Assembly (NCBI GenBank): GCA_913060875.1
Contig: CAJXSL010000009.1
Span: 62,001 to 126,000, forward strand
Length of the DNA: 64,000 nucleotides
Origin: an uncultured Desulfobacteraceae bacterium
GTDB taxonomy: Bacteria; Desulfobacterota; Desulfobacteria; Desulfobacterales; UBA5852
Direction: 5' to 3'
Shown: positions 9,762-17,695 of the stretch, one piece after another
Position numbering within the stretch: position 1 is the first letter of the stretch
How the letters are laid out: every line of letters begins with the position of its first letter
The notes under the pieces: generated by a model
Databases searched by the model: none
The model's input: the letters and a program-made list of their open reading frames with translations, nothing else
Told to the model about the DNA's origin: nothing
Program-made: the position numbers and the translations under genes

Positions 9762-10382
9762 ATGAAACGCCTGGTTGTTATCATTGTGCTCATGGTGTCC
9801 CTGAACGCCGTCCCGCTCCAGGCCGGCGACATTCCCCATGGCGTGGCCGGATTCACACTCGGCCAGAATGTCGCCCAAATCAAAAACCGCCTCCAGATGG
9901 AAACCGTGCTCCCCTTGCGCTACAGGGAATACCTCCGGGAGGTGGAAATCGCGGCCTTGCCCGGATTCAAAAGTGGACTGATTGTCTACGGAACCTGTGC
10001 GCAGCCGGGACACGTCGTCCGGATCAAGCTCAAATATGCCGATGCCAGCCGGGCCTTCTATGATGCGCTCTTGAAACGTGTGGAAAAACGCTTTGGCAAA
10101 CCGACAGCCTACGAAGGGGATCCTTTCCATATCGTCATCGATTGGAAATGGTCGTTTATCGATGCCGACGGCAACCGGATCACGATGCACTTGAGTCACA
10201 ACAACCGGGATACCGAAGAAAAATTTGGCAATGCCATTAAACTGACCTTGGTCAGCGCCATGAAAAAAGAACGTCAGTGCTCTCGCGATAAAACGCCTCA
10301 GGCGGGATATTCGCAAAAGGCGAGCCACCGGCCTCTCGAATCCCTGAGCGCGGAAGACTGGAATGCGCTCGTTCCCGATTGA
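9762..10382 (+). CDS. Exported protein of unknown function
   Basis: I do not recognise this 206-residue protein. It begins with a clear signal peptide: MKRLVVIIVLMVSLNAVPLQA is followed by a plausible cleavage before GDIPHGV. The mature part opens with GVAGFTLGQNVAQIKNRL, resembling the short 'G-F-x-L-G' opening seen in many small periplasmic proteins, and contains WKWSFIDADGNRITM. The ATG at 9762 follows AAGGAAGGG; earlier GTG (9717) and ATG (9747) codons would put a charged extension before the signal. It lies inside the transporter operon, so it may be a periplasmic partner of the permease-peptidase fusion. That role is inference only. Confidence 0.7.
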   Translation: MKRLVVIIVLMVSLNAVPLQAGDIPHGVAGFTLGQNVAQIKNRLQMETVLPLRYREYLREVEIAALPGFKSGLIVYGTCAQPGHVVRIKLKYADASRAFYDALLKRVEKRFGKPTAYEGDPFHIVIDWKWSFIDADGNRITMHLSHNNRDTEEKFGNAIKLTLVSAMKKERQCSRDKTPQAGYSQKASHRPLESLSAEDWNALVPD

Positions 10383-10388
10383 ATAACG

Positions 10389-11288
10389 GTGATCACTCCC
10401 GCCAACAGGCCGTCGTATAGCGGTGACACCAAGCCCTTTGTCTGGGCCGGCATCTCCCTGGCGATTCCGTCAGAATGGGAAACCGGCCAACTCGGCGAAG
10501 GCTATGCCCTGCTGGAATATCGATTCCGCCCGGCCATGGAGCTTAAAACCGCACCCATTCGGGGCCGATTTTCGTTCCCGCGTCATCTCAAGCAATTGAC
10601 CCGGTCGGGATTAAACCCGTCGCCCCCGCCCGTGAAACAGATACCCCCGCCGGCCGAATGGCCGGATTTCCCCCCGGAAGCGGAGTTGGCTTGCTTCTCC
10701 TGGAAGGGGGATCATTTAAGCGGCCAGGGCCTATTGTATTACTGCCGGCAATGCTGCCGGGCCACATTGCTCCAATTCTACGACCCGGTGGGCGACATGG
10801 CCCCCCGCGTGCTGGCCTCGTTTAAAGATCATGATACACAATCCGGCCCCACCTTTGCCGTCTATGACATTGCCGCAGTCCTGCCCGAGGCCTACCGGCT
10901 CACACGGTTTGCGTTCAATGCCGGCCGCTTTGAACTCGTTTTCAGCCATGCCGGGGCCGTGGTGACCCTGTGGCGCTGGAGCCCGGCCGACGTCCTTTTG
11001 GCGCGCGCGAAGGGTCATCTGACCCCCATCGTTCAGGCCAACGGTCTGCTCCCGGCTGTGGCGGCCCAGGACCCCGGGCATCCCGTCGAACAGGGTTTAG
11101 AGTGGCGCTGGCCCAACAGCAGCTGGCGAAACCGCCTGGGGCGTCTAAGAACAGCATCAGCCCCGCCCGTCAATGCACTGCGCATCTGGCACCGACCAGA
11201 TGCCAACCGAATCCTGGCGGTAGGGGCCGAAGGTGTTGCCGAAGGGGATATTTTTGACAGGATTTGCCGATCGTATGGGATTATTTAG
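10389..11288 (+). CDS. Soluble protein of unknown family, linked to PqqD-like gene
   Basis: This 299-residue protein has no signal peptide or membrane helix and I cannot assign it to a family. Two parts are visible. The N-terminal half has the pattern FVWAGISLAIPSEWETGQL, a beta-rich 'V/I-P-x-x-W-E' opening. The second half, from about residue 155, has LPEAYRLTRFAFNAGRFELVF followed by TLWRWSPADVLL. A Cys cluster YYCRQCCRA lies between them and could bind metal or form disulfides. It starts with GTG six bases after the preceding stop and its last 14 bases overlap the PqqD-like gene, so the two products are probably made together. Confidence 0.65.
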   Translation: MITPANRPSYSGDTKPFVWAGISLAIPSEWETGQLGEGYALLEYRFRPAMELKTAPIRGRFSFPRHLKQLTRSGLNPSPPPVKQIPPPAEWPDFPPEAELACFSWKGDHLSGQGLLYYCRQCCRATLLQFYDPVGDMAPRVLASFKDHDTQSGPTFAVYDIAAVLPEAYRLTRFAFNAGRFELVFSHAGAVVTLWRWSPADVLLARAKGHLTPIVQANGLLPAVAAQDPGHPVEQGLEWRWPNSSWRNRLGRLRTASAPPVNALRIWHRPDANRILAVGAEGVAEGDIFDRICRSYGII

Positions 11289-11691
11289 AAAAAAAGCTGC
11301 CGCCCCCCGGTTGTCACGGGATGAAGCTCTGCGCTGTGTTCCCGTAAAAAGCGGGGCTATTCAGGCCTCCCGCACAACAGATGATGTCATCCGCTTGCGG
11401 TATCCGCTGGTCTTAAAACCCTGGATCGCCGAATTGGCACGGCGCTTTTCCAGCAGCCCGGCCAAACCACCGGCGCGCCAGTTGGAACTGGACGAATTGG
11501 GCAGTCTGACTTGGGATTTAATCGATGGGCACCGCTCAGTCGGTGACATCGTGCGGCAATTTGCCCGTCAAACCCAGGTACATCCCAAGGAAGCCGAAAC
11601 CGCAGTGACCCAATTCCTGCGGGAACTCGGACGACGCGGCATTATCGGGATGGCCCCGGGGCAGCGCAAGGGGAACAACCGGAAGGGATAG
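11275..11691 (+). CDS. PqqD-like protein
   Basis: This 138-residue protein carries a PqqD-type winged-helix fold. After LRYPLVLKPWIAELARRF comes the diagnostic LDELGSLTWDLIDG, then HRSVGDIVRQFA and a helix ending in FLRELGRRGII. PqqD domains (RiPP recognition elements) bind precursor peptides and present them to modifying enzymes, usually radical SAM proteins; none is encoded in this window. The ATG at 11275 overlaps the end of the preceding gene by 14 bases. It is the last gene of the operon and converges with the partner-switching operon. Whether it binds a peptide here is unknown. Confidence 0.75.
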   Translation: MGLFRKKAAAPRLSRDEALRCVPVKSGAIQASRTTDDVIRLRYPLVLKPWIAELARRFSSSPAKPPARQLELDELGSLTWDLIDGHRSVGDIVRQFARQTQVHPKEAETAVTQFLRELGRRGIIGMAPGQRKGNNRKG

Positions 11692-11747
11692 GTCGCATAT
11701 GCGGCCGCCGATCGGAAAGAACGGCACCGGAACGCCGGAAGGAAGGG

Positions 11748-12080
11748 TCAGACCGTTTTGATCGCATCGTCCAATGTCGCCTCGATGGGCAGGAATGAAT
11801 CGAAACCGGAAATCTCGAATACCTCCTTGACATAATCCTGCATGGCGCAGAGCACCAACTTGCCCTCGGCACTTTTAAGATTCTTGGTGGCCTTGAGAAT
11901 CACCCGCAACCCCGCACTGGAGATATAATCCAGATCCTGAAAATCCAAAATCAATCGTTGGGTTCCGTTCTCGATACAGTCGAATAGTTTTTGTTCAAAG
12001 CCCATCGCAGTATTGGAATCCAGGCGGCCATCGAGCTTGAACACACTGTACTGTTCATGCTTGGTTTCGGTAATATCCAT
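11748..12080 (-). CDS. STAS-domain anti-sigma factor antagonist (RsbV/SpoIIAA-like)
   Basis: This is a 110-residue single-domain STAS protein. The phosphorylatable serine motif is visible in DLDYISSAGLRVILKA, preceded by LILDFQ as in RsbV/SpoIIAA proteins. In partner switching the unphosphorylated form binds the kinase, and a PP2C phosphatase restores it. Both partners are encoded upstream in the same operon. AAGGAGG lies just before the ATG at 12080. The final target of the switch, whether a sigma factor or another protein, is not encoded here. Confidence 0.9.
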   Translation of the reverse strand: MDITETKHEQYSVFKLDGRLDSNTAMGFEQKLFDCIENGTQRLILDFQDLDYISSAGLRVILKATKNLKSAEGKLVLCAMQDYVKEVFEISGFDSFLPIEATLDDAIKTV

Positions 12081-12145
12081 TCTTTCCTCCTTACATCGTG
12101 GCCAGAACAAAATTTTGGCCTTCAATGGGATCTAACAGAGACAGA

Positions 12146-12592
12146 TCAAAGTTCCTTGGTCAAAACAAGCACATTCTTCCCACCCCGGCGGCGGTACTCG
12201 ATGTGATCCATATAAGAGCGTATCAGATGAATCCCCAGGCCACCGATCTCGCGATCCTTGAAAGCGCATTTGAGATTCGGATGGGGGGCGTCGGTCGGAT
12301 TGAAGGGGATGCCGTCGTCCTCGATGGTGATTTTAAGGGCGTTGTCTTCGCTCACACAGGTGACCTGCACATGGTGCTCGTCACCGTCCGTAAACCCATG
12401 ATTGATAATATTCGTAAACAACTCATCCAGCGCCAGATTGATTTCGAAAGTCTGGCGTTTGGAAACCCCGCAGGAGCGACAAAACCCGCTGAGATGTTCG
12501 CACAGGACATCCAGTTCCGACAAGTTGTTTTTTAGAGCAAACGATATGCTTCCCATCGGCTTCTTTTGTTCGGGATTTTCGAAATGCGCCAT
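12146..12592 (-). CDS. RsbW-like serine kinase / anti-sigma factor (HATPase)
   Basis: This protein of about 148 residues has a GHKL ATPase fold of the RsbW/SpoIIAB class. The N box is NLALDELFTNIINHGF, the first glycine box is EDDGIPFNP and the second is GGLGIHLIRSYMD. It would phosphorylate the STAS protein encoded 65 bases downstream. The ATG at 12592 lies 17 bases after the end of the cyclic-nucleotide-fold gene; a later ATG at 12556 is possible, and neither has a strong ribosome site. The frame is open further upstream into the preceding gene, which is not a likely start. Confidence 0.88.
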   Translation of the reverse strand: MAHFENPEQKKPMGSISFALKNNLSELDVLCEHLSGFCRSCGVSKRQTFEINLALDELFTNIINHGFTDGDEHHVQVTCVSEDNALKITIEDDGIPFNPTDAPHPNLKCAFKDREIGGLGIHLIRSYMDHIEYRRRGGKNVLVLTKEL

Positions 12593-12609
12593 CACAGGGG
12601 GACCTTTTC

Positions 12610-13137
12610 TCACAGGGCGCTGATACCGGTCATTCCCTCCAATGATAAGCCTTTTTCCGTCATTGCAAAGAGGAGTTGCTGATCCCAGCGGCGGATGCTG
12701 TCCACAACCGACCGAAAAATCCTGGGGACCAGCTCCGGGAATTGCGCGATGGCCTTGGCGAACTTCTCCCGGGTCATCACCATGCATTCCGTATCCTGTC
12801 CGGCCTTGAGGGAAAACAGACGCCGACCGGGCGCCAGCAGCGAAAGGCCGCCGATAAAGTCCCCGGGTTGGTAGGTCCGCAGGGTCTCCTCGCCATCATC
12901 GGTTTCATGGATCAGGAACAGTTGGCCGTTGATAATGTAGACCGCCTGGCCGTCATCGTCATCCTCGTGAAAAACAAAATCTTCAGTGGTATAGGATTCA
13001 CGCCGACACAGATAGGCGAAGACCTTTAAGGTCTCCATCGGAAGGCCGGCAAAAAACTCGATCTGTCTGAGAATCTCCAGGTTTTGTTGGAACTCGCACG
13101 ACGCATCGGATTTATTTTTTTCCATGGATGAGTCCAT
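12610..13137 (-). CDS. Cyclic-nucleotide-binding-fold protein without DNA-binding domain
   Basis: This 175-residue protein consists of one cNMP-type beta-barrel (about residues 25-145) and a short C-terminal helix. The phosphate-binding cassette region reads PGDFIGGLSLLAPGRRLFSL, where a canonical cassette has Gly-Glu-Leu/Ile and a later Arg-Ala-Thr/Ser. The Glu and the key Arg appear absent, so cAMP binding is doubtful. There is no helix-turn-helix. It starts inside the end of the ABC exporter gene with a 26-base overlap, and AAGGAGTG lies before the ATG at 13137. It could act as a sensor or scaffold for the exporter or the partner switch. Confidence 0.8.
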   Translation of the reverse strand: MDSSMEKNKSDASCEFQQNLEILRQIEFFAGLPMETLKVFAYLCRRESYTTEDFVFHEDDDDGQAVYIINGQLFLIHETDDGEETLRTYQPGDFIGGLSLLAPGRRLFSLKAGQDTECMVMTREKFAKAIAQFPELVPRIFRSVVDSIRRWDQQLLFAMTEKGLSLEGMTGISAL

Positions 13138-15628
13138 AAAGCACTCCTTTTTGAGCCATGAGATCGTCGTAACTTCCGATTTCAATCAATTTACCCGCCT
13201 TCATCACCGCCACCTTGTCATAATCGCTGATGATGTCCAGGCGATGAACCACCGCAATCACGGTCGTCCTGCCCTTCAGGCGGGTTCCCAGAAAATTTTG
13301 GATGCGGGCCTGGGAATTGTTATCCAGCGCGGAAGTGGCCTCGTCCATAATCAGCAGATGCGGCGATTTTAAAAAGACGCGGGCGATGGCCAGCTTTTGG
13401 CGCTGGCCGCCGGACAGCTTGTCCCCCTTGCTGCCGACCTGAAACTGCATACCGATGCCGACGATCGTCTCAAGAAGGTCTTCCTCGATCAGCAGCTGAA
13501 TAATGCTCTGGACAATGGAGTCCTGGGCCTTGGGCCTGGTGGTTTTGGTTTTGCCGAAAAATATATTGTTCTGGATCGTCTGGGAAAAAATATAGTCTCC
13601 CTCGTCGTAGAAGGCAAACGCATCCGGATGATCCTTGTGAATCTGCTCTTTGAACAGGGCGCGGCCCTCCAGAATGAGCCGCTCCAGGAGTTCGGGGAAA
13701 GATACCATTTTATGGCGCCCGGGAATAAAGCGCAGCGCCAGCTCCAGCAGCTTGTACCGCTCCGCCGAAGTCAACTGGTGCAGTTTATGATGGCGTGTCT
13801 GCTGGGCCAACGGTTTGAACTCATCCAGTTCCTCCGGGGCAATCGGGCTCTGTTCGAAAAAAACTTTTTCGGGAGGGAGATTGCCAAGGATATCCACCGT
13901 CTGCCGGGCCAGGTCGGCCCCGAGTTCCATGAGCGGCCTTTTCAAGTCGGCTTTTTCCAGAAAAGCGATAAAATCACGATTCGCGGCCAGGGCCGGGCCG
14001 CTGAATTCTTGGCGTTTGGATGTACCGAACAACAAATTCGCCGCCACGCTGGAATGATACAAGTAGCGGTCTTCTTCAAAAAATTCCACATATTTGGCGA
14101 GGGTTTTGCCGAATTGCTGCCGGAAATTTTTACGCACCCGGACCAGCTGTTCCACAAGCGCACGGTCGCGTTCCGCATCGAGCATCGCGTTTAGACCGAA
14201 CCGCAGGGTGTCGACGAAAAGCCCGGTCTGGTGCAGGACCTGGATCATATCTTCCAGGGACGGCTCGGATGCTTCGTAGGCCCCGGCGGAAGCATCACGG
14301 GCAGCCTGGCAGGAATAGAGCAAATTGTCTTCGATCGTCCCGTCGAAGATGAACGGCGTCTGGGCCACAAACCCCATATTCAGGGCCATGTCTTGCTTGG
14401 TCAGTTCGCGAACTTCGGCGTTTCCAAACAGGGCCTGCCCATCGGTGTAAGCATAAAGCTGACCGATGCATTGGGCCAGCGTGCTCTTGCCACTGCCCGA
14501 AAATCCCACCAGGGCCATATGTTCGCCCGGTTTGAGTTCCAGGGAGATGTGGTCCAGCAGGCGAATCCCGTCGCCGGTGACAAACGCGAGATTCCTCACT
14601 TCCACATGGCCGTCCAGATGATAGGGGGCGCGATCGGAAGGGGCCAGGGCATGGTCTGGCTGGGTGTCGAAATAGCGCATGGTTTTGGTATAGGTGACGC
14701 TGCCGTCCTGGTATACCTGGTAGAACTGGATAAGCTCCTTCCAGGGATCGTAGAGTTTTTCCTGGGCCGAAAGAAAGGCCACCAGCGCTCCCAGCTCCAG
14801 CTGCCCCTGTATGGTCAGATAACCACCGAGGATAAAGACGAGAAAAGGCCCCAGACTGGTAAAAAAATTATTGGTAACTTTCACGCTGGCCCGGAAAAAA
14901 TCCCAGCGCAGGCGGATCCGGTAAAGCCGATCGACAATGCCGCCAAGCTTGCGGTTTTCGATGTCGTAAGCCGCGTTGCCATGCACTTCGTGAATCCCGG
15001 AAATCGTCTCCTGGATCTTGTCGGATAACACGCGGGTCGTATCCACACGCTTCTTGTTGGCCTGGTTGACCCGTTTCTGAAGCAACGGCACGAGAAATAT
15101 CACGATGGGATAAATCGACAGGGACAGACCCGCCAGCCAGGGATTGAGAAAAAAAAGATAGACGGCAAAGGCCACCAGGGTGAGCAGGTTGATGACCGGC
15201 ACGGCGATGGCCATTCCCACGAAGTTGGCCGGCAGGGTCAGCTCGGATATAAGCGAGGACACCACCAGACCCGGCTGGGTGTTGCGAAAAAAATTGAGCG
15301 GCAGGGAAATGATATGGGCGAACAAGCCCTTGCGCATCCGCGCCAGGGTTCGCTGGCTGATCATCACCTGCAACACGGTAATCAGGTATTTAAGACCGCT
15401 GGCGGTTACGACGGAAGCCAGATAAATGGCGCAGTAACGGATGAGCAGATCCACCTGCCGCAGCCGAATGGCCTCGTTGACGATCCGTTTCTGCATTTCC
15501 AGAGGCAAAACCCGGGCAACAACCGTTACGGCAATCAAGACCAGGACCACCAACTGCAATTTGGTGTTGCGGCCAAGAATCCAGCTGTTGATGGAGCGCT
15601 TAACCACGGATGGACGCGGTTTGGCCAT
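13112..15628 (-). CDS. ABC exporter half-transporter with a large insertion in its NBD
   Basis: This 838-residue protein has a type-I exporter membrane domain (about residues 25-320) fused to a nucleotide-binding domain. Walker A is GFSGSGKST near residue 375, the signature LSGGQRQK starts near 738, Walker B is LLIMDEATS and the H-loop is in VVHRLD. The distance from Walker A to the signature is about 354 residues instead of roughly 95. The extra sequence includes FIFDGTIEDNLL after a proper Q-loop glutamine (about 423), YLYHSSVAANLL (about 522) and YIFSQTIQNNIF (about 679), which look like repeats of the Q-loop region. AGGAG lies before the ATG at 15628. It sits within the partner-switching genes, and the substrate is unknown. 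Confidence 0.9.
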   Translation of the reverse strand: MAKPRPSVVKRSINSWILGRNTKLQLVVLVLIAVTVVARVLPLEMQKRIVNEAIRLRQVDLLIRYCAIYLASVVTASGLKYLITVLQVMISQRTLARMRKGLFAHIISLPLNFFRNTQPGLVVSSLISELTLPANFVGMAIAVPVINLLTLVAFAVYLFFLNPWLAGLSLSIYPIVIFLVPLLQKRVNQANKKRVDTTRVLSDKIQETISGIHEVHGNAAYDIENRKLGGIVDRLYRIRLRWDFFRASVKVTNNFFTSLGPFLVFILGGYLTIQGQLELGALVAFLSAQEKLYDPWKELIQFYQVYQDGSVTYTKTMRYFDTQPDHALAPSDRAPYHLDGHVEVRNLAFVTGDGIRLLDHISLELKPGEHMALVGFSGSGKSTLAQCIGQLYAYTDGQALFGNAEVRELTKQDMALNMGFVAQTPFIFDGTIEDNLLYSCQAARDASAGAYEASEPSLEDMIQVLHQTGLFVDTLRFGLNAMLDAERDRALVEQLVRVRKNFRQQFGKTLAKYVEFFEEDRYLYHSSVAANLLFGTSKRQEFSGPALAANRDFIAFLEKADLKRPLMELGADLARQTVDILGNLPPEKVFFEQSPIAPEELDEFKPLAQQTRHHKLHQLTSAERYKLLELALRFIPGRHKMVSFPELLERLILEGRALFKEQIHKDHPDAFAFYDEGDYIFSQTIQNNIFFGKTKTTRPKAQDSIVQSIIQLLIEEDLLETIVGIGMQFQVGSKGDKLSGGQRQKLAIARVFLKSPHLLIMDEATSALDNNSQARIQNFLGTRLKGRTTVIAVVHRLDIISDYDKVAVMKAGKLIEIGSYDDLMAQKGVLYGLIHGKK

Positions 15629-15749
15629 GAAGGATCTCCTGCCATGGCGAACAGTCGTTCGCCCGCGAAGCATTTTTCGGAGGCAACGGGTTAGACATCA
15701 GGGGACTTTTGATGTGCTACACCGAAAGCCCCCCATTGACAAGCGGATT

Positions 15750-17219
15750 TTAGGATGCCCCACCCAGTTTGACCACCACCAGGGTCGTATCGTCCTCTCG
15801 CGGCCGATCCTGTCGGTAGGCGTCGATGGACTGCAGAATGGCGTCTTTGATCGCGGCCGCCGCCCCCTCCCGGTGCCTGCGAATCGTCTCGCAAAGGTTT
15901 TCGACGCCATACATGCGGCCTGCGGGATCCCGGGTTTCATGCAGGCCGTCGGTGCCCATCAGGACAATGCTGTCCTTGGCCCAGCCCTTTTGCGTATAGG
16001 CCTGATAACGGTAATCGTGTTCGATACCCAACGCCATGCCGTTCCCCTCGAGACGTTCGAAGCGATCCCGGGTCGGATCATAAAACAACGCCGGATCATG
16101 CCCGGCCCGTATCCAGGTCAATTGCTGCCCGACAGGATCGATTTCCAGCCAGAACAGGGTGATGAACCAGCCCGTGGCCTGGATATCCTGACTCAGGAAT
16201 CGGTTGACCGCCCCGATAAGCCGGGGACCGCTCTCATAGGTCTGGACCCCCGAAACAAGGTGGGCCCGGGCGGTGGTCATGTGCAGGGCGGAGCTGATGC
16301 CGTGCCCGGAGACATCCGCGACGACAATCCCCAGACGCCCTTCCGGCAGTTGGAAGAAGTCATAATAATCGCCCCCGGTTTCCGTACAATAAAGGCTGGC
16401 GCCGGCGATATCAGCGCCTTTGAAGTCCGTCCCCCGTCGCGGCAACAGGTTTTGCTGCACGTCATCGGCCAGCTTGAGGGCCTGCAGCAGTTCCGTGCGG
16501 TGCCGTAATCCCGTGATCATCGTGTTGGTATGGCCGGCAATCACGCCAAACTCGTCCCGTGTGGCCACCGGCACCATACGGGACAGATCGCCGCGGGAAA
16601 CGTTTTCGAGAACCCGGGTCTCATTGTTGAAGAGCAGCTTCAGGTTGCGCGAATAGGAAACAATCAGGTTGACCACCAGCCCCAGCAGGACCGCCATGAT
16701 GAACACCACCTCGATCATCACCGTACGCTCGGCCTCCTTGAGGGAAGCCGCACTGGTGGTGGACTGGGCCAGCCAGGCAAAATCCCTGGAAATGACCAAT
16801 GCCAGAATAAGACATATAAAAAAGCTGAGGCAGAGCGCCACCACCGAAAATCGGCGGGTCATGGGGTAATATTTCTTCGGCGGACTGACATTCCGGTTTT
16901 GATCAAGAGCCTCCTGTATACCGTTCCGCTCACGGGCCAAGGCCATATCGAGCCCCATGAAAAAGCCCGCCACCAGGCAACCGGAAAGCAAACTCAATGC
17001 ACTGACGAGATAAAACTGGTGCACATAATGGTTAAACACCCCCACGAGGCTACCCGCCCCCATACACAAGCTCAACTCCAGTATAAACTGCCGTCGGGGG
17101 CGCTTCTCCAACGCAACCGCCAGCACCATTCGCCGCTCCAGCGGCCCGCGCAATGCGAGCGCCAGGATAAAAGCCACGCCTAACGTCGTCCCCAGCATCA
17201 CGGGGGACAGGCTCTCCAA
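15750..17219 (-). CDS. Membrane-bound SpoIIE-type PP2C serine phosphatase (RsbU-like), 5' end interrupted
   Basis: This is the phosphatase of the partner switch. Two hydrophobic N-terminal pairs and a helix near residues 120-145 precede a further helix, a HAMP-like linker (NETRVLENVSRGDLSRMVP) and a C-terminal SpoIIE domain with ETGGDYYDFF, VVADVSGHG and REDDTTLVVVKL. It would dephosphorylate the STAS protein. The 5' end is odd. The open frame begins with TTG at 17219, or GTG/ATG at 17201/17198, none with a good ribosome site. The same frame continues upstream through a single TGA (17226-17228) to an ATG at 17291 that does have AAGGAGAG. The functional start is therefore uncertain. Confidence 0.85.
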   Translation of the reverse strand: MESLSPVMLGTTLGVAFILALALRGPLERRMVLAVALEKRPRRQFILELSLCMGAGSLVGVFNHYVHQFYLVSALSLLSGCLVAGFFMGLDMALARERNGIQEALDQNRNVSPPKKYYPMTRRFSVVALCLSFFICLILALVISRDFAWLAQSTTSAASLKEAERTVMIEVVFIMAVLLGLVVNLIVSYSRNLKLLFNNETRVLENVSRGDLSRMVPVATRDEFGVIAGHTNTMITGLRHRTELLQALKLADDVQQNLLPRRGTDFKGADIAGASLYCTETGGDYYDFFQLPEGRLGIVVADVSGHGISSALHMTTARAHLVSGVQTYESGPRLIGAVNRFLSQDIQATGWFITLFWLEIDPVGQQLTWIRAGHDPALFYDPTRDRFERLEGNGMALGIEHDYRYQAYTQKGWAKDSIVLMGTDGLHETRDPAGRMYGVENLCETIRRHREGAAAAIKDAILQSIDAYRQDRPREDDTTLVVVKLGGAS

Positions 17220-17225
17220 AAACGG

Positions 17226-17291
17226 TCAGACCTGGCCCCCATAGAGGGTGAGGGCGCCCACGGCAAAGAGATAATGGAAATAGATGCGCAT
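17226..17291 (-). other. 21-codon frame in phase with the phosphatase, ending at an in-frame TGA
   Basis: ATG at 17291 has a strong ribosome site (AAGGAGAG, eight bases upstream) and opens a hydrophobic stretch starting MRIYFHYLFAVGALTL, ending at TGA (17226-17228). The phosphatase frame continues in the same phase straight after the TGA. Read together they would give one protein of about 513 residues with an extra membrane helix. This could be a nonsense mutation or base error, UGA recoding, or a tiny leader peptide coupled to the phosphatase. Confidence 0.55.
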
Positions 17292-17451
17292 CGGCGAGGC
17301 TCTCCTTTCTGGGTATCGTTGGGTTGTCCGGGATAGATAGTGCCCACCCACAAATGGCACCTTTCGGCCCCTGGCGGCGTTCGCGCTCGTTTTCAATCCT
17401 CGCAATAGTGGGCTATTCCTCCGGTTGACACCCACCGATCGGAATCGATTA

Positions 17452-17486
17452 GACGGGAATTCCCGTCAAGCGGGATAATATCCCGC
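17452..17486. promoter_or_regulatory. Two adjacent perfect palindromes, possible operators
   Basis: GACGGGAATTCCCGTC (17452-17467) is a perfect 16-base palindrome. Two bases later, GCGGGATA and TATCCCGC flank a single A (17470-17486). Their centres are about 18 bases apart, so they could face nearly the same side of the helix. They lie about 160 bases upstream of the partner-switching operon. No specific regulator can be named. Confidence 0.45.
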
Positions 17487-17630
17487 GGAGAGGGAAAATG
17501 CGCTCGGGCCTTGCCAGAAACCAAAATCTACCATTCATGGACAGACACGATATAACGCCATCCCCGGGCCGAATGGGTAGAGGGCAAAACGGCTCCTTGA
17601 ATTCCATAGATAGGGATATCGGGTTTCTTT

Positions 17631-17660
17631 TTGACAAGTCCGTATTCACCAGTCTATAGT
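17631..17660 (+). promoter_or_regulatory. Sigma-70-type promoter for the DUF2065-queA-tgt operon
   Basis: TTGACA (17631-17636) and TATAGT (17655-17660) are separated by 18 bases. The predicted transcription start is about 30 bases before the DUF2065 gene. Confidence 0.6.
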
Positions 17661-17695
17661 CCTCCCCCCAAAAACCGCAATGGAAATGATACCGG

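Larger units (their letters stand above)
17292..17695. other. Divergent intergenic region, 404 bases
   Basis: This region separates the minus-strand partner-switching operon from the plus-strand queuosine operon. I see no convincing gene. It holds two adjacent palindromes and a sigma-70-like promoter facing right, listed separately. A promoter for the leftward operon must also lie here, but I could not identify one with confidence. Confidence 0.6.
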
